NCBI GenBank assembly: GCA_035079385.1
Contig: JAVHKY010000012.1
Coordinates: forward strand, 7,344,501-7,408,500
DNA: 64,000 bases
Direction of reading: 5' to 3'
DNA from: Aspidiotus rigidus
Taxonomy: Eukaryota; Arthropoda; Insecta; Hemiptera; Diaspididae
Shown here piece by piece: positions 21,265 to 30,789 of the stretch. The position numbers were made by a program, and so were the translations under genes. A model generated the notes under the pieces. The model searched no databases. It saw only the letters and a list, made by a program, of their open reading frames with translations, and had not been told where the DNA came from. Positions within the stretch are counted from its first letter, which is position 1. Each line of letters opens with the position of its first letter.

Positions 21265-24234
21265 ATGAATACAAGGGCGCGACGAATGCTGACATTAGCT
21301 TTAGAAAGTAAGTACCTACCTAAATTGAGCAATAGGCTATACTACCGATTTCATAAATTATAGACTATAGTTTAGTAGGCCTAATAAATACAGTCAAGTA
21401 TTTAACCCGGATCACTGTCATAAATTGTGTAGGAGCTGAAGATGTCAAAATTCCGTCAAATGCGGAAGTCGATGACAAAATTCTGTCGAATGTCGACGAC
21501 GATGAAGATTTGGAACTTAATACTGCGCTCCGGACGTTCACTTGGGTTCAAGCAGCACAGCGATAGCTGGTTTTAACGGAAGATGGAAATCTTGAAAAGA
21601 AGCCTGCTAATCTTCAAAGCGAATCTGAAAGCATGAAAGGTAAAATAATGCGTTAAAAATCGACAATTGTATGCCTATAGGTAATTACGGTACATTGATA
21701 AAAGACTTCATTCTACAGGACTAACAGATTCTATTGTAGAAAATCTGTCACATGGTGAGATTTGTCAGTTACAAGTCAGTACTCCTGAGCCCCAATTCTC
21801 TGTCGAGAATGAACAACCACTAGTTGAGAATGAGCAGATAGTTGATTTGGAAATGTTTGAGGCGGACCTTGATGGTCCATCCTGCATACCAAATACAGAC
21901 GATCAGATATTAGTAAACGATTCTTTCGATGCTGACGGTAGTTTGGAACCATCGGAAGCAAACCCTGATGATCCTTCTTATATACCAGATACAGATGCTG
22001 AAGATGGAATAAGTGATCAAGGTGAGTACCTACCGACTTGGATGAATAATACGAGTACTTTCATATTCAAATGCCTACCTACTGATGATTATAAAATCGT
22101 TTTTCCCATGTAGACGAAAGCGCCAATAAGTCTAACGTAAACGAAAGCACCCCAATTGGTGTAAAACGGCGAGCTTTAAACGAAATTGATGTAAATACAT
22201 ACGATGAGACTCCGAAACGGAAAAGAGCTAGGAAGGGCCACGCCCAGCCCGAATCGTGGGCTTATAAGAAGAACAAAAAGTTGCGAGAACAAGGTAAATC
22301 AATATTAATTATTCCTATCTAAGCCTGTTAGTAGATCCGTGCGCCGGTTTTTCCTGTATCGGCGAAGGCGAATTTCCTTTTTCAAACCGGCGCATGGCGG
22401 CGCGTCGCCGTTCTACATGAATACCTGCAAATAATTTAGCATGCTGGCGAAAATTTTCTCACTTCTCCCCCCCCCCCAAAAAAAAAAAAAAAAATGTGGG
22501 CTTCGTGGTACGTACGCCGGAATACGCCGCCAATCATTTGCCGGCGGCGGCGCACGAGTCTACCCATTAGGTATCTGCATAATTATGAAGTTACATGATT
22601 TGTATAACTTTGCAGGTTTATCGTATATCGGTTTGAATACAACTCCTTCAGGAAAACGATGCTACCTTACTCCGAGGGATGCGTGGAAATTGGGTTCGCG
22701 GTGCGAATGTAAGCTCAGCAAGAAGTCGACTGTAATCAAGTGCGGCACAATATCGGCGGAGGATCGAGAAAAATGCTTCCAGGGATTCTGGGCAATGGAC
22801 TGGTCCGCCAAGAAGTCGAAAGTTAGGACTCTGATTACTTCAGAACTGCCCGTTGATACACGAAATAAAAAAGCAGCCGTTTCACGACGTAAATATACAT
22901 TGAAGTATCATCTGAAGTGTGGGCAAGATTCTAGCCTTGTTCGCGTATGCAAAAAAATGTTCCTCAGTACTTTAGGTCTAGGGGAATCCGCTGTTTTACA
23001 ATGGATTGGCGACAAAAGTCAAAGGTCTCCGTCTGACCAAAACAAACGACTCATTGGCTATTTGGGAAAGAGGAAAGTAGTCAAGGAATACCTTGAACTA
23101 CTGCCAAAAATGCCATCTCACTATGTACGTGAGGATACGGAACGAATATTTTTGGAGCCCATATGGGAAAGTAAAGCTCATATTTATCGCGAGTACAAAC
23201 TGTATTGCCTAGATATCAAGAAAGCTAAGCCAGTTGAGTTCACAGTTTTCAACGACGTTTTCGAAGAGCTCAAATGTAGCATCTTTAGCCCGCGAAAAGA
23301 TCAATGCGATATCTGCGTGGGGCACGATTTGAAAAATCTTGATATCACTGACGAACAGTATGAAGCCCATATTCACAACAAAAATGAGGCTCAGGAAGAA
23401 AAGAAGAAAGATTTGGCGAATAAAGAAAAGAAATTCGTATTTTCGATGGATGTTCAGGCAGTGATGGTTTGCCCAGTTGTGAGAGCCTCGGCCGGCTACT
23501 ATAAGTCAAAAATGGTCGTACATAACTTCACTGTCTACGATGCGCGAACTCAAGAAGGCTACTGCAACTTATGGGATGAATCGGAGGGGGACTTGAGTGC
23601 CAATGTGTTTGCAACGTTAATTACTTCATTTGTGGAGGATAATGTACCATTTGAAGAAGGGGACGAAATTATATTATGGAGCGATGGCTGTTGCTATCAA
23701 AACCGGAATTCGGTGGTATCGAACGCTTTGATTAACCTCTCAATGGAAAGAAAAATAACCATTATCCAGAAATACCTCGAGAAAGGCCACACTCAGATGG
23801 AGTGCGACTCGATGCACTCTACCATTAAACAAAAATTCCGGGAAAAAGAAGTTTACTTACCAAGTTCATATCTGACCTTCTGCAAAACAGCTAGAATCAA
23901 TCCGAGACCGTATCGTGTTAAGTATTGGCACCATGAAGAATTTTGTGACTACTCCAAAATGGAATATTATCCGTCCATACGTCCAGGATCGAAGAAGGGA
24001 GATCCGGTTGTCGTAGATCTACGGGCACTGAAGTATGAACCGGATGGAATCTTATCATACAAATTACGCCATTCGGACGAATGGTCTCCGATGAAACGTG
24101 CCCGCAGATCGAAAAGTTTGAAGCCACAAAAAGCTCTCAGACTGTTCTCTCAGCGACAGCGAATCGATCATACCAAATGGAGTCACATCCAGGCCCTTAA
24201 ACACGTTTTACCTCGCGACACTCATTTGTTCTGA
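21265..24234 (+). pseudogene. Five-exon transposase gene, copy 1, stop in exon 2
   Basis: Exons inferred from splice sites and frame: 21265-21307, 21433-21639, 21719-22021, 22114-22293, 22616-24234. All introns are phase 1; the sum is 2352 nt (783 residues). The N-terminal exons are acidic and low-complexity, then basic (KRKRARK). Exon 5 holds the core: C475-x2-C478-x2-H481, then FVFSMDVQAV with D523, ILWSDGCCYQNRN with D601, and KGHTQMECDSMH with E640/D642, a plausible D-D-E nuclease triad. I recall this layout from arthropod and cnidarian proteins with a DUF7869-like core, possibly Sola, but am not certain. A TAG at 21564-21566 interrupts exon 2 where copy 2 has CAG, so copy 1 is likely dead unless exon 2 is skipped. 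Confidence 0.7.
22339..22555. mobile_element. GC-rich mini-element in transposase intron 4
   Basis: In an otherwise AT-rich intron, 22339-22555 starts GTGCGCCGG and ends with the inverse of GTGCGCCGCCGCCGG, with many CGGCG words and a C/A run in the middle. Both transposon copies carry it, so it inserted before they duplicated. No target duplication is clear. It could be a short MITE. Confidence 0.4.
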
Positions 24235-24595
24235 GATAATGTACCTCACTGAAGACGTGTAGTATCTCAGAACAGTATGAATATTTCGCATCTATATTAG
24301 GTACCTAGTAAAATAAGTTGATATTTTAAGATTTTCTTAACATTAATTCCTTCTTACGCTATTTTCTATCCAAACTTTTTACTTACACTACATAAATTTA
24401 ATTCACATTATGATCTCTTGTATCTTACGCCTAGGTACATTAGTCTTAAAATTAAAATTAAAAATTAGCAAAAATAATTATTTCCAAGTTATCTACCTAT
24501 AACTAAACTTATTTTAGAACAATTTTTAGGACATTAACGAGAAAATAATGCTTATAGTTCAATTACATCACGAAATTTTTGATGAAAAAATATTC

Positions 24596-24974
24596 GTAAG
24601 TCGTCTTTGTGACCAAGTATAAGAGTAAAATTTAAAATTAAAATCTTGTAAGTCGTCTTTTGTACATTCTAAAATCACGTATGTCGAGTAAGATTAAAAT
24701 GAAAATCTCGTAAGTCGTATTTCGTAACTTCTAAAATCACGTAAGTCGAGTAACATTAAAATGAAAACCTCGTAAGTCAGTTTTAATTAGTATTAAGAAG
24801 AATCATTAATATGTAGCGACAACAAAACATTGACAAATCGTGTAGATATACCCTAAAAATATGATGGTGAATGGAGAATCGCTCTCGGAGCATAGATGAA
24901 TTTTTAAAACGTTTTTTTCGCCTCCTCAAAAATTTCAATTCTCCGACTTACGAGGTTTTTATTCCAGAACGTCG
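24596..24974. promoter_or_regulatory. Subterminal CTCGTAAGTCG array, 3' side of copy 1
   Basis: Seven variants of CTCGTAAGTCG occur at about 24597, 24647, 24674, 24707, 24734, 24767 and (inverted) 24953. Spacing is 27-50 bp for the first six. They are candidate transposase-binding sites. Confidence 0.55.
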
Positions 24975-25682
24975 ATATTTATTGACACTCGGGCAATCAC
25001 CACAGGCTACCCTATAACACCCCCCCCCTCTCAAACACCAGAATGGGGTCTTTTAACTTGACAAATAAGCAAGAAAGAGGAATACTCCGACGTGGAGTAC
25101 AAATAAGCTCTAGACCATATTTTTATTGTAAAAGGCCAGTCTAAAGCCAAAAGGACGGAGGACACGGCTCAACTCCGAAGAAAACTTACCTAGGAACGGT
25201 AGCTTAATCCACCGTTTCCTACTAGCAAGTGCAAATCCCGGAGGAGGGTGGTCGCAGAGTCGAGACTTTTTCTTGAAAGCCTCCCACTAACCATAAGACC
25301 AACGTCCAACTTGACTTGATTCACACGGTTAAGGTGCTTTATAGTCACGAGTTCCTTGTGGAACGCGGCCTGACTCAAGGGGAGGTGAGTCAAGCGATAT
25401 ATTAGGCCATTGCATGTAGCCATTTTGTGGGCAACAGGCACGAAAGACTACCCATGGATGGCGATATCGGCCGATGCATCTTTTCGGTAAATTCAGAATT
25501 ACAAAGAAGAGTGCACAACCCGAAGGTGTAACAATTTCATGGACACCGTCAATAACGGAAATAGTTAAGTCCAAAAAATTTATAGAAAGGAGCCACCAAC
25601 ATCCAGTGTAAATTCGATGGAAGGGTGTAAGCTATTTAAATAAGCAAGAAACTCAGTAAGGACTTCTGGTGTCGCTATCCAT
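24975..25682 (-). pseudogene. PLE RT C-terminus and start of GIY-YIG, minus strand
   Basis: Continuation of the PLE split by DNA transposon copy 1. On the minus strand it reads LLTEFLAYLNSLHPSIEFTL, the INFLDL region with stops, PVAHKMATCNGLIYRLTHLP, KHLNRVNQVKLDVGLMV, and GGVxxGSLW-like text leading to the CPSV residues just before YIG. Many frameshifts. At about 25682 it flips to the opposite strand. Confidence 0.7.
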
Positions 25683-25966
25683 GAGCTTATTTGTCAAATT
25701 AAAAGACCCCTTTCCGATGCTTGAGAGGGGGGGGTGTTTATAGGGTGGCCTGTGGTGATTGCCCGAGTGTCTTTAGAGGTATGACTGGCCGTCAACACCA
25801 AATTAGATTCGATGAGCACAAAAAAACGTGGATCAAAAGAAAAGCGGGTGAGTCGGCCTTTGCTGACCATTTAATTGAAAAAGGCCATAGTTTTAAAGAC
25901 GGGTCTGAAGTCCTTCTTTATAGGGAAAATCCATACTTCAAACAAATGGCTCTGGAGGAAATTGAA
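25683..25966 (+). pseudogene. PLE GIY-YIG fragment, plus strand, inverted to its neighbour
   Basis: The frame reads LERGGVYRVACGDC, GMTGRQHQIRFDEHKK, GESAFADHLIEKGHSFKDGS and LYRENPYFKQMALEEIEI. GVY, the CxxC pair and the HLIxxGH histidines are present, but YIG is degraded (VFRGMTG). It repeats, inverted, the segment at 25010-25080. It is cut at about 25967 by an antisense LINE tail. Confidence 0.75.
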
Positions 25967-26290
25967 ATTTTTTTTTTATTCTTTCCAGCCATGAAAATAA
26001 TATAACAAATCCTAAGAACAGAATACAATTACAGAGAACATCTTCAGCGTTGGAGACCAACTAAATTTCACGGACTCATCCTCAAGAAAGTGGCTTCGAC
26101 TCCCTTTTCTTGGAAAGAATATTCATATAAATTAAATTCAGAATTGGGGCACTATTCTTTAGTATCCATTAAACTGGACTATACAGTCTACCAAAGGATA
26201 CTAGACCTACTATTAACCTTCATGAAACCAGGTCTACCACTAGCCTAACATACAGCGGTATAAGAGCTAATACTAAACCACTTGTAGATT
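25967..26290 (-). mobile_element. LINE 3' UTR fragment, antisense, poly(T) start
   Basis: Begins with a T run, then TTCTTTCCAGCCATGAAAA and TAATATAACAAATCCTAAGA, matching the start of the antisense LINE at 53489. It is inserted into the PLE. No coding segment is recognisable. Confidence 0.5.
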
Positions 26291-26734
26291 ACAAGGATGA
26301 GGGAAGGTGGATTAAAGTCGCAAACTTTAGAATCAGGCTCGAGATCACGGCTGATTATGTCACCAGCTGATGACGTCATAATTCACTGCAGAGGAAAAGA
26401 AGGGATACAATATACAGATGGCGAGGAACTTACGGAGGTGGTGTGAACACGCGAATTTTGAAATTAGGGGCTGGGATTGAGGGCTTGTGGAACTCGCAGA
26501 TTTCGAGAATCATGTCTAGGGTTCCTCTCCGGGAGGTAGGGGAGGAGAGCAATAAGCGGTAATGGCGTGAACTCGCAAATTTTGGAATTAGGGGCTAGGA
26601 TTCAAGAAACTTTAGGAAAGATATGAAGCATGTAAAAAAAAAAATTAGGATGCTGTAACAAGTTTTTCGTGAGCGGGGAACCCGCAAGACCCGTATCCAC
26701 TGCGGAAGGTCTTTCAAAAAGTAGAACATATAGA
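26291..26734. other. Non-coding, two-copy GGGGCTRGGATT motif
   Basis: TTTTGRAATTAGGGGCTRGG follows an ACxCGC word at about 26450 and 26572, an imperfect duplication of ~122 bp. No gene is seen. Confidence 0.35.
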
Positions 26735-27127
26735 AAATCCTATCATGAATAGCTCAAGAGTCAAAATTTTTCCACCCCCCTCTGTGACGTCATCAACCTT
26801 GGACCGCTCGGGATCGCGGACGAAAATTTCCTTACTTCTCCACCTATCATATCTTAGAGGTCGAAATTATTTCAAATCCCCCTCCTATCATAAATAGCTC
26901 AAGAGTCAACATTTTTCTAACTCCCCCCTCTTCGTGACGTCATCAATATTGTGAGTCATCAACCTTGGACCGCTCGCGATCGCGGACGAAAATTTCCTTA
27001 GTTCCCCACCTGTCATATCTTAAAGGTCGAAATTATTTCAACATCAAGCACCTATCCTATCATAATATACAGCTCAGGAGTGGAAATTTTCCCAAGCCCC
27101 TCCTGTCATAGATCGAAATTATTCCAA
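26735..27127. repeat. Tandem repeat, CTATCATAAATAGCTC family (about 145-180 bp)
   Basis: Two full units and a partial third: YCCTATCATRAATAGCTCAAG, AGTCAAAATTTTTCCA, CTCCCCCCTCT, GTGACGTCATCAA, CTTGGACCGCTCGSGATCGC, CGAAAATTTCCTTA, CATATCTTARAGGTCGAAAT. The next unit (from 27128) is interrupted by a PLE and resumes at 28855. Related words occur at 41380-41520, 43370, 43830, 44560 and 45440. Confidence 0.7.
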
Positions 27128-27194
27128 GTCCCCCTTCCATAGAATTGACACGGTCCGAAACGTTATGGCTCGACATAATAACAACGTTGGGTGC

Positions 27195-28695
27195 GAATCC
27201 TGTTCCTCCCCTCCTCTATGGGTTGCCAAAAGTTCACAAGATGAATACTCCTATGCGGCCTGTCGTCTCCTACGTCTCCTCCCCTGCCTATTTTCTGGCC
27301 AAGTTCTTGGATCGTTGTTTCAAGTCTCGAATCGAGTACGAGTCCCCCTACTCCGTTAAAAATTCGGTTTCTCTGGCCGAGAAGCTCAAAAATGTTACCT
27401 TGCCTCCGGGTACTAGCCTCTGCTCATTTGATGTAGCCGGCCTCTTTCCCAACATACCAAAGGCCCATACTATGCAGTATATGGGTGACCTACTTGTAAA
27501 GTTCAACATTCCTCATAACGAGATACAGGAATTTCTTGGCCTCCTTAATGCGTGCTGGTCCCCTAACTTCTATAAGTTCAATGGGGAATTTTACGAGTTC
27601 CCTGAGGAGGTAGGCATCCCCATCGGCTCTCCTTTGGGCTCTCTCGTTTGGGAGATATTTATGTCCAGATTTGAGGTTGACTTGTTTTCCTCTGGCCAAG
27701 TGCTACTGAGTCACATCCATTACTGGCACCGATATGTGGACGATATATTATGTGCGTGGACCGGTCCTCAAGAGCTCCTTGGTGAGTTTCTTCACTATCT
27801 GAATAAAATGTATCCCTCCATAAAATTCACTACAGAAATTGGAGGTTCTTCCATAAACTTTCTGGATCTCACTATCTCTGATAGAGATGGGGACCATGAA
27901 TTTGCGATATTCAGGAAGGATACTTCGACCGATACAGTTGTCCACGGATCGTCCTTCTGTCCATTTTCTCATAAGATCGCTGCCTTCAATGTTATATTCA
28001 TCGACTGACTAGCATTCCGCTAAGTCAACCAGCTTTCCAAAAGGAGCTGGCGACCATTAAGCACTTGGCCGCTGTGAATGAGGTCAACTTGGACATTGAC
28101 CGTATGGTCCGTAAAAAACTTACGAGGAAGGGCCTTGATTCTACCACTTCTCTCCCCCGCGATCTGAGTGGTAATAATAATAAGAGATTACGTTGGATCA
28201 AGCTCCCGTTTTTGGGTGAGTTTTCATCCAAGCTGACTCGTATCCTCCGCCCCTTTGGCTTCAGGCCTGCTTTTTATACCCTCACTACTGTGAAGGGTTT
28301 GTTGGTTAGGCTAAAGGACCCCATCCCGCGGGGGGAGAGGAGCGGGGTGTACAAATTGGAGTGCAAGGATTGTAACGGCGTATACATAGGCGAGACGGGT
28401 CGCCAGCTTGGAATTCGAGTAGAGGAGCACCTTAAGGCCTAGAAGAAAGGTAATTTGGGTGATTCGGTCTTTGCGGACCACCTTGTCTCCAGTGGTCATA
28501 GTTTCAAGGAAGGTTCGGCTGCCCTTCTCCACAAGGAGAATTCCTACATCAAGCGCGGTTGGAAAATATCGAAATAGTGCGTCATCTGAACAGTGACGAT
28601 ATTACCGTACTCAACAGGTATTTTCCCGACGAAGGTTTAGTTGAATTGGTCTACGAGTTTGAGTCACCTCGCGAGGGCTCGCTCGTTCAATCCTG
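27195..28695 (+). pseudogene. PLE RT and GIY-YIG, frameshifted, plus strand
   Basis: 27195-28008 encodes NPVPPLLYGLPKVHK, CSFDVAGLFPNIP (motif A), GIPIGSPLGS (motif B), RYVDDILC (motif C) and SSINFLDLTI, all intact. A frameshift near 28000 is followed by RLTSIPLSQ-like text and 28065-28442: DLSGNNNKRLRWIKLPFLGE, the linker, GVYKLECKDCNGVYIGETGR and IRVEEHLKA. A TAG at 28441-28443 interrupts the endonuclease, and another slip near 28556 precedes NIEIVRHLNSDDITVLNRYF and the C-terminus ending at SLVQS (28695). Catalytic RT residues survive; the frame does not. Confidence 0.8.
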
Positions 28696-28751
28696 ATCTC
28701 GTTGGTATTCTGTTTTATGAGTCGTATCTGGGTCAGTGGCGTTCTAACTTT

Positions 28752-28780
28752 GCCCGATGATGGTTTGTTAACCGAAAGAT
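28752..28780 (+). ncRNA. Conserved PLE 3' UTR hairpin (copy 3)
   Basis: CCCGATGAT, stem GGTT, loop TGTT, stem AACC, then GAAAGATCTC. The CGATGA box and GAAA flank the hairpin as in a hammerhead core with one mismatch. Confidence 0.5.
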
Positions 28781-28867
28781 CTCGCATCTTCTCCTTTATA
28801 TCTGCGGTCTATGTAATCGGTTTTTCGTTTACTCTACTCTTTGAGTATTCTGTCGTCCCCCTTCCAT

Positions 28868-28980
28868 CATAAATAGGTCAACAGTAAAAATTTTTCCACT
28901 CCCCCCTCTCCGTGACGTCATGAACCTTGGACCGCTCGCGCCCGCGCTTGCGCTCGCTGACGAAAATTTCCTGAAAGTAA
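28868..28980. repeat. Remainder of the CTATCATAAATAGCTC repeat unit
   Basis: CATAAATAGGTCAACAGT, TTTTTCCACTCCCCCCTC, GTGACGTCATGAACCTTGGA and CGAAAATTTCC continue the unit cut by the PLE. It has an expanded CGCGCCCGCGCTTGCGCTCG stretch. Confidence 0.65.
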
Positions 28981-29419
28981 CCCCCAACAAAAGGAATACC
29001 GGGTTTCCGGCTACAAAAAACGAATTAAGACAGCAATGCAGAAAAAGTAACGACTGCGACTGGTCTCGAATTGAAAAAACTGTCAGGTAAGCAAATTCCT
29101 GCTACCTCCTGTATGATTCTTGGCAACTTCATGCTCCGGTAGTACAAATCTCTTCAGCTCCATGTTTTCCAACTCTGAATTTCATCTTAAGTGACGAGAT
29201 ACAAAATTCTCACTACCTCCGGTTGACCAAATTTCAAAACTAAGAACGTTAGTTTTATCGGATCTAAACGCAATGGCGTCAGAAGGTGATCGAGGAATCC
29301 GCAATTTATTGAACGATATGATCGCTCATTTAGGTTGCGATTTAAGAATCGGGACAAAGCTCGCTGTGTATCGCCCTGTGATTATTACGACTCTTTTGAT
29401 AAGTTAATTAAAACTATAC

Positions 29420-29976
29420 AGTTATGCCGAAACCAAGCGACAAAAACAAAGACTGTAAACAGTACATAGCAATTGCAGGGCAGGAAGAAATAAGGCAACT
29501 CTGGATGACTACAGAGCTGCTATCGTTGGTTAATAAGAGATCGCAAGCATATCTGAGACATTGTCATCAAAGTGACAGTAATCAGCTTCGGTAAGAGTTC
29601 AAGCTGATCTGCAAAGGTGGAAAAAGTGATACGCGCTGAGAAAGTAAAATTTTACAGTAAAACGCTTGATAATAATCTATCAGACACTAAAAAGTATTGG
29701 GATATATTGTATGAAGCGAGGGGAAAGAGAACTAAAGTAGAAGATAAAATAGTTGATATTTCAGGGGAAATTGTAACATCAAAAGAGAATCCTGAAAGAG
29801 TGGCAGAAGAATTTAATAAATTTTATAACAATATTACCGAAAATCCGATGGAAAAAGCCGGGCTTGATAAGGTACAGGAGATGGGAGCAGATCCGGATGC
29901 CAATGTGGTGGGTACGAGAGGGTACAGTCCGATATTAAAAGAATTTAGCCTAACCCTACAATATAGTGCTATTTAA
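29420..29976 (+). pseudogene. LINE ORF2 fragment, endonuclease-RT linker
   Basis: The frame before 29595 reads LWMTTELLSLVNKRSQAYLR, the typical region just after the endonuclease. After a frameshift at about 29600, 29617-29976 reads EKVKFYSKTLDNNLSDTKKY, WDILYEARGKRTKVE, RVAEEFNKFYNNIT and the start of the RT approach. This is the linker of CR1/Jockey-type LINEs. It is truncated before any RT motif and has no poly(A). Confidence 0.65.
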
Positions 29977-30157
29977 AACTTAGTCTGTCAAATTCCGTTG
30001 CATATTATTATGTCTATGCCAGCTATCACCAGCTATTCATTCCGCAATGCACGCCACGATGTACGTATGCTCACTGACCGAACTGAACTGCGTACGCTGT
30101 CATTTGGAATTTTGGAGTCATCGGTTTCAACATTGAACTGTTTATTTTTTCTTCGAA

Positions 30158-30415
30158 ATGGCGCAACAAGTAAGTAGAAATTCCTTATTATTCAAACGAG
30201 ACTGATCAGTACCGTGAAATCATTCATTTTTCTGGTATCTATCGAACCACTGAAAACCTAGTCATAGTACGCGTATGACATGTAGAATGATAGACGATTC
30301 AAACTTTCTCTGTGTATAACTCAAAGGAAAATCATCTTTCTAGGTTCCTCCTCCGATACCTTACAAAGTACACATCGCTGTCGTAGAAGAGAATGGAAGG
30401 TTGAAGGAACAGCTT
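30158..30415 (+). CDS. Two-exon candidate gene start (unrecognised)
   Basis: ATG at 30158 opens MAQQ (30158-30169), then a GTAAGT donor at 30170. A TTTCTAG acceptor ends at 30343 and exon 2 (30344-30415) encodes VPPPIPYKVHIAVVEENGRL and KEQL in the same frame, before a GTAAGT donor at 30416. Exon lengths (12 and 72 nt) keep phase 0. The second exon ends in a helical, charged segment. I recognise no family. It may be the first exons of a host gene or of another transposon. Further exons are not found. Confidence 0.4.
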
Positions 30416-30519
30416 GTAAGTACACTCAAATAATTAGTCCACAAACGACGCCATGTTGAGTGCTTATACAATAGTAACAACAAATTTTCAAAATTCTGTA
30501 AAATACGGCGGTATTGGGC

Positions 30520-30775
30520 GATAAATGCACATAGGAGCAATTCCTGGCCCTAAATATTGCACAATTATAAGAGGTTTGCTCTGCACATAGGAGGTATTCG
30601 AGACCACATATTCTGGATGGTGCACATAAGAGGTATTCAAAACCGCTCCTACCCGCGTAATTTTTAACTTGGCACATAGGGGATTTTTCCAGTCGATCGC
30701 CTTGAAATTCCGCGTCCAACCACATAAAAAAGTGCATTTCTCAATGACACATAGGAGGTTTTTCTGATCCAACGA
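30520..30775. repeat. Five interspersed CACATAGGAG-type repeats
   Basis: GCACATAGGAG or close variants at about 30527, 30582, 30621, 30671 and 30747, spaced 36-76 bp, often followed by GTATTC or GTTTTT. The minus-strand ORF over this area (30426-30737) reflects the repeats, not a protein. Confidence 0.6.
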
Positions 30776-30789
30776 CGGTACTCAAAAGA

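Larger units (their letters stand above)
18373..24974 (+). mobile_element. Multi-exon DNA transposon, copy 1 (possible Sola-type), split by another element
   Basis: Ends are GCGACGTTGTGGAATAAAAA at the left and the inverse of CGACGTTCTGGAATAAAAA at the right, both followed by CCTCGTAAGTCGG. It carries a five-exon transposase gene and many subterminal CTCGTAAGTCG words. A 2.38-kb foreign insert lies at 18524-20907; without it the element is about 4.2 kb, the length of copy 2. It landed inside a PLE. The ATA at both edges is compatible with a short duplication, but the true length cannot be fixed. Family: the transposase pattern recalls Sola or a relative; this is from memory and unverified. 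Confidence 0.75.
27128..28867 (+). mobile_element. Penelope-like element with 13-bp target duplication
   Basis: GTCCCCCTTCCAT is present at 27128-27140 and again at 28855-28867; joining the flanks restores a normal repeat unit, so this is a clean insertion of 1714 bp. The first ~54 bp (27141-27194) are not recognisable PLE sequence and may be a captured 5' tail. The coding part starts within LLYGLPKVHK, so the copy is 5'-truncated. Confidence 0.8.

Noticed and set aside
22441..22615. Start of a 597-codon frame (MLAKIFSLLPPP)
   Set aside because: This part is intron 4; the splice acceptor at 22615 and the phase-1 intron series give a better start in upstream exons. The poly-Pro/Lys text is the C and A run of the GC-rich mini-element.
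23918..24127. Minus-strand ORF within exon 5 (and its mirror at 33507-33716)
   Set aside because: Shadow frame of the transposase on the opposite strand; present in both copies only because they are duplicates.
30426..30737. Cys-rich minus-strand ORF
   Set aside because: The Cys/Leu pattern comes from repeated CACATAGGAG words, and it overlaps the end of the plus-strand exon candidate.
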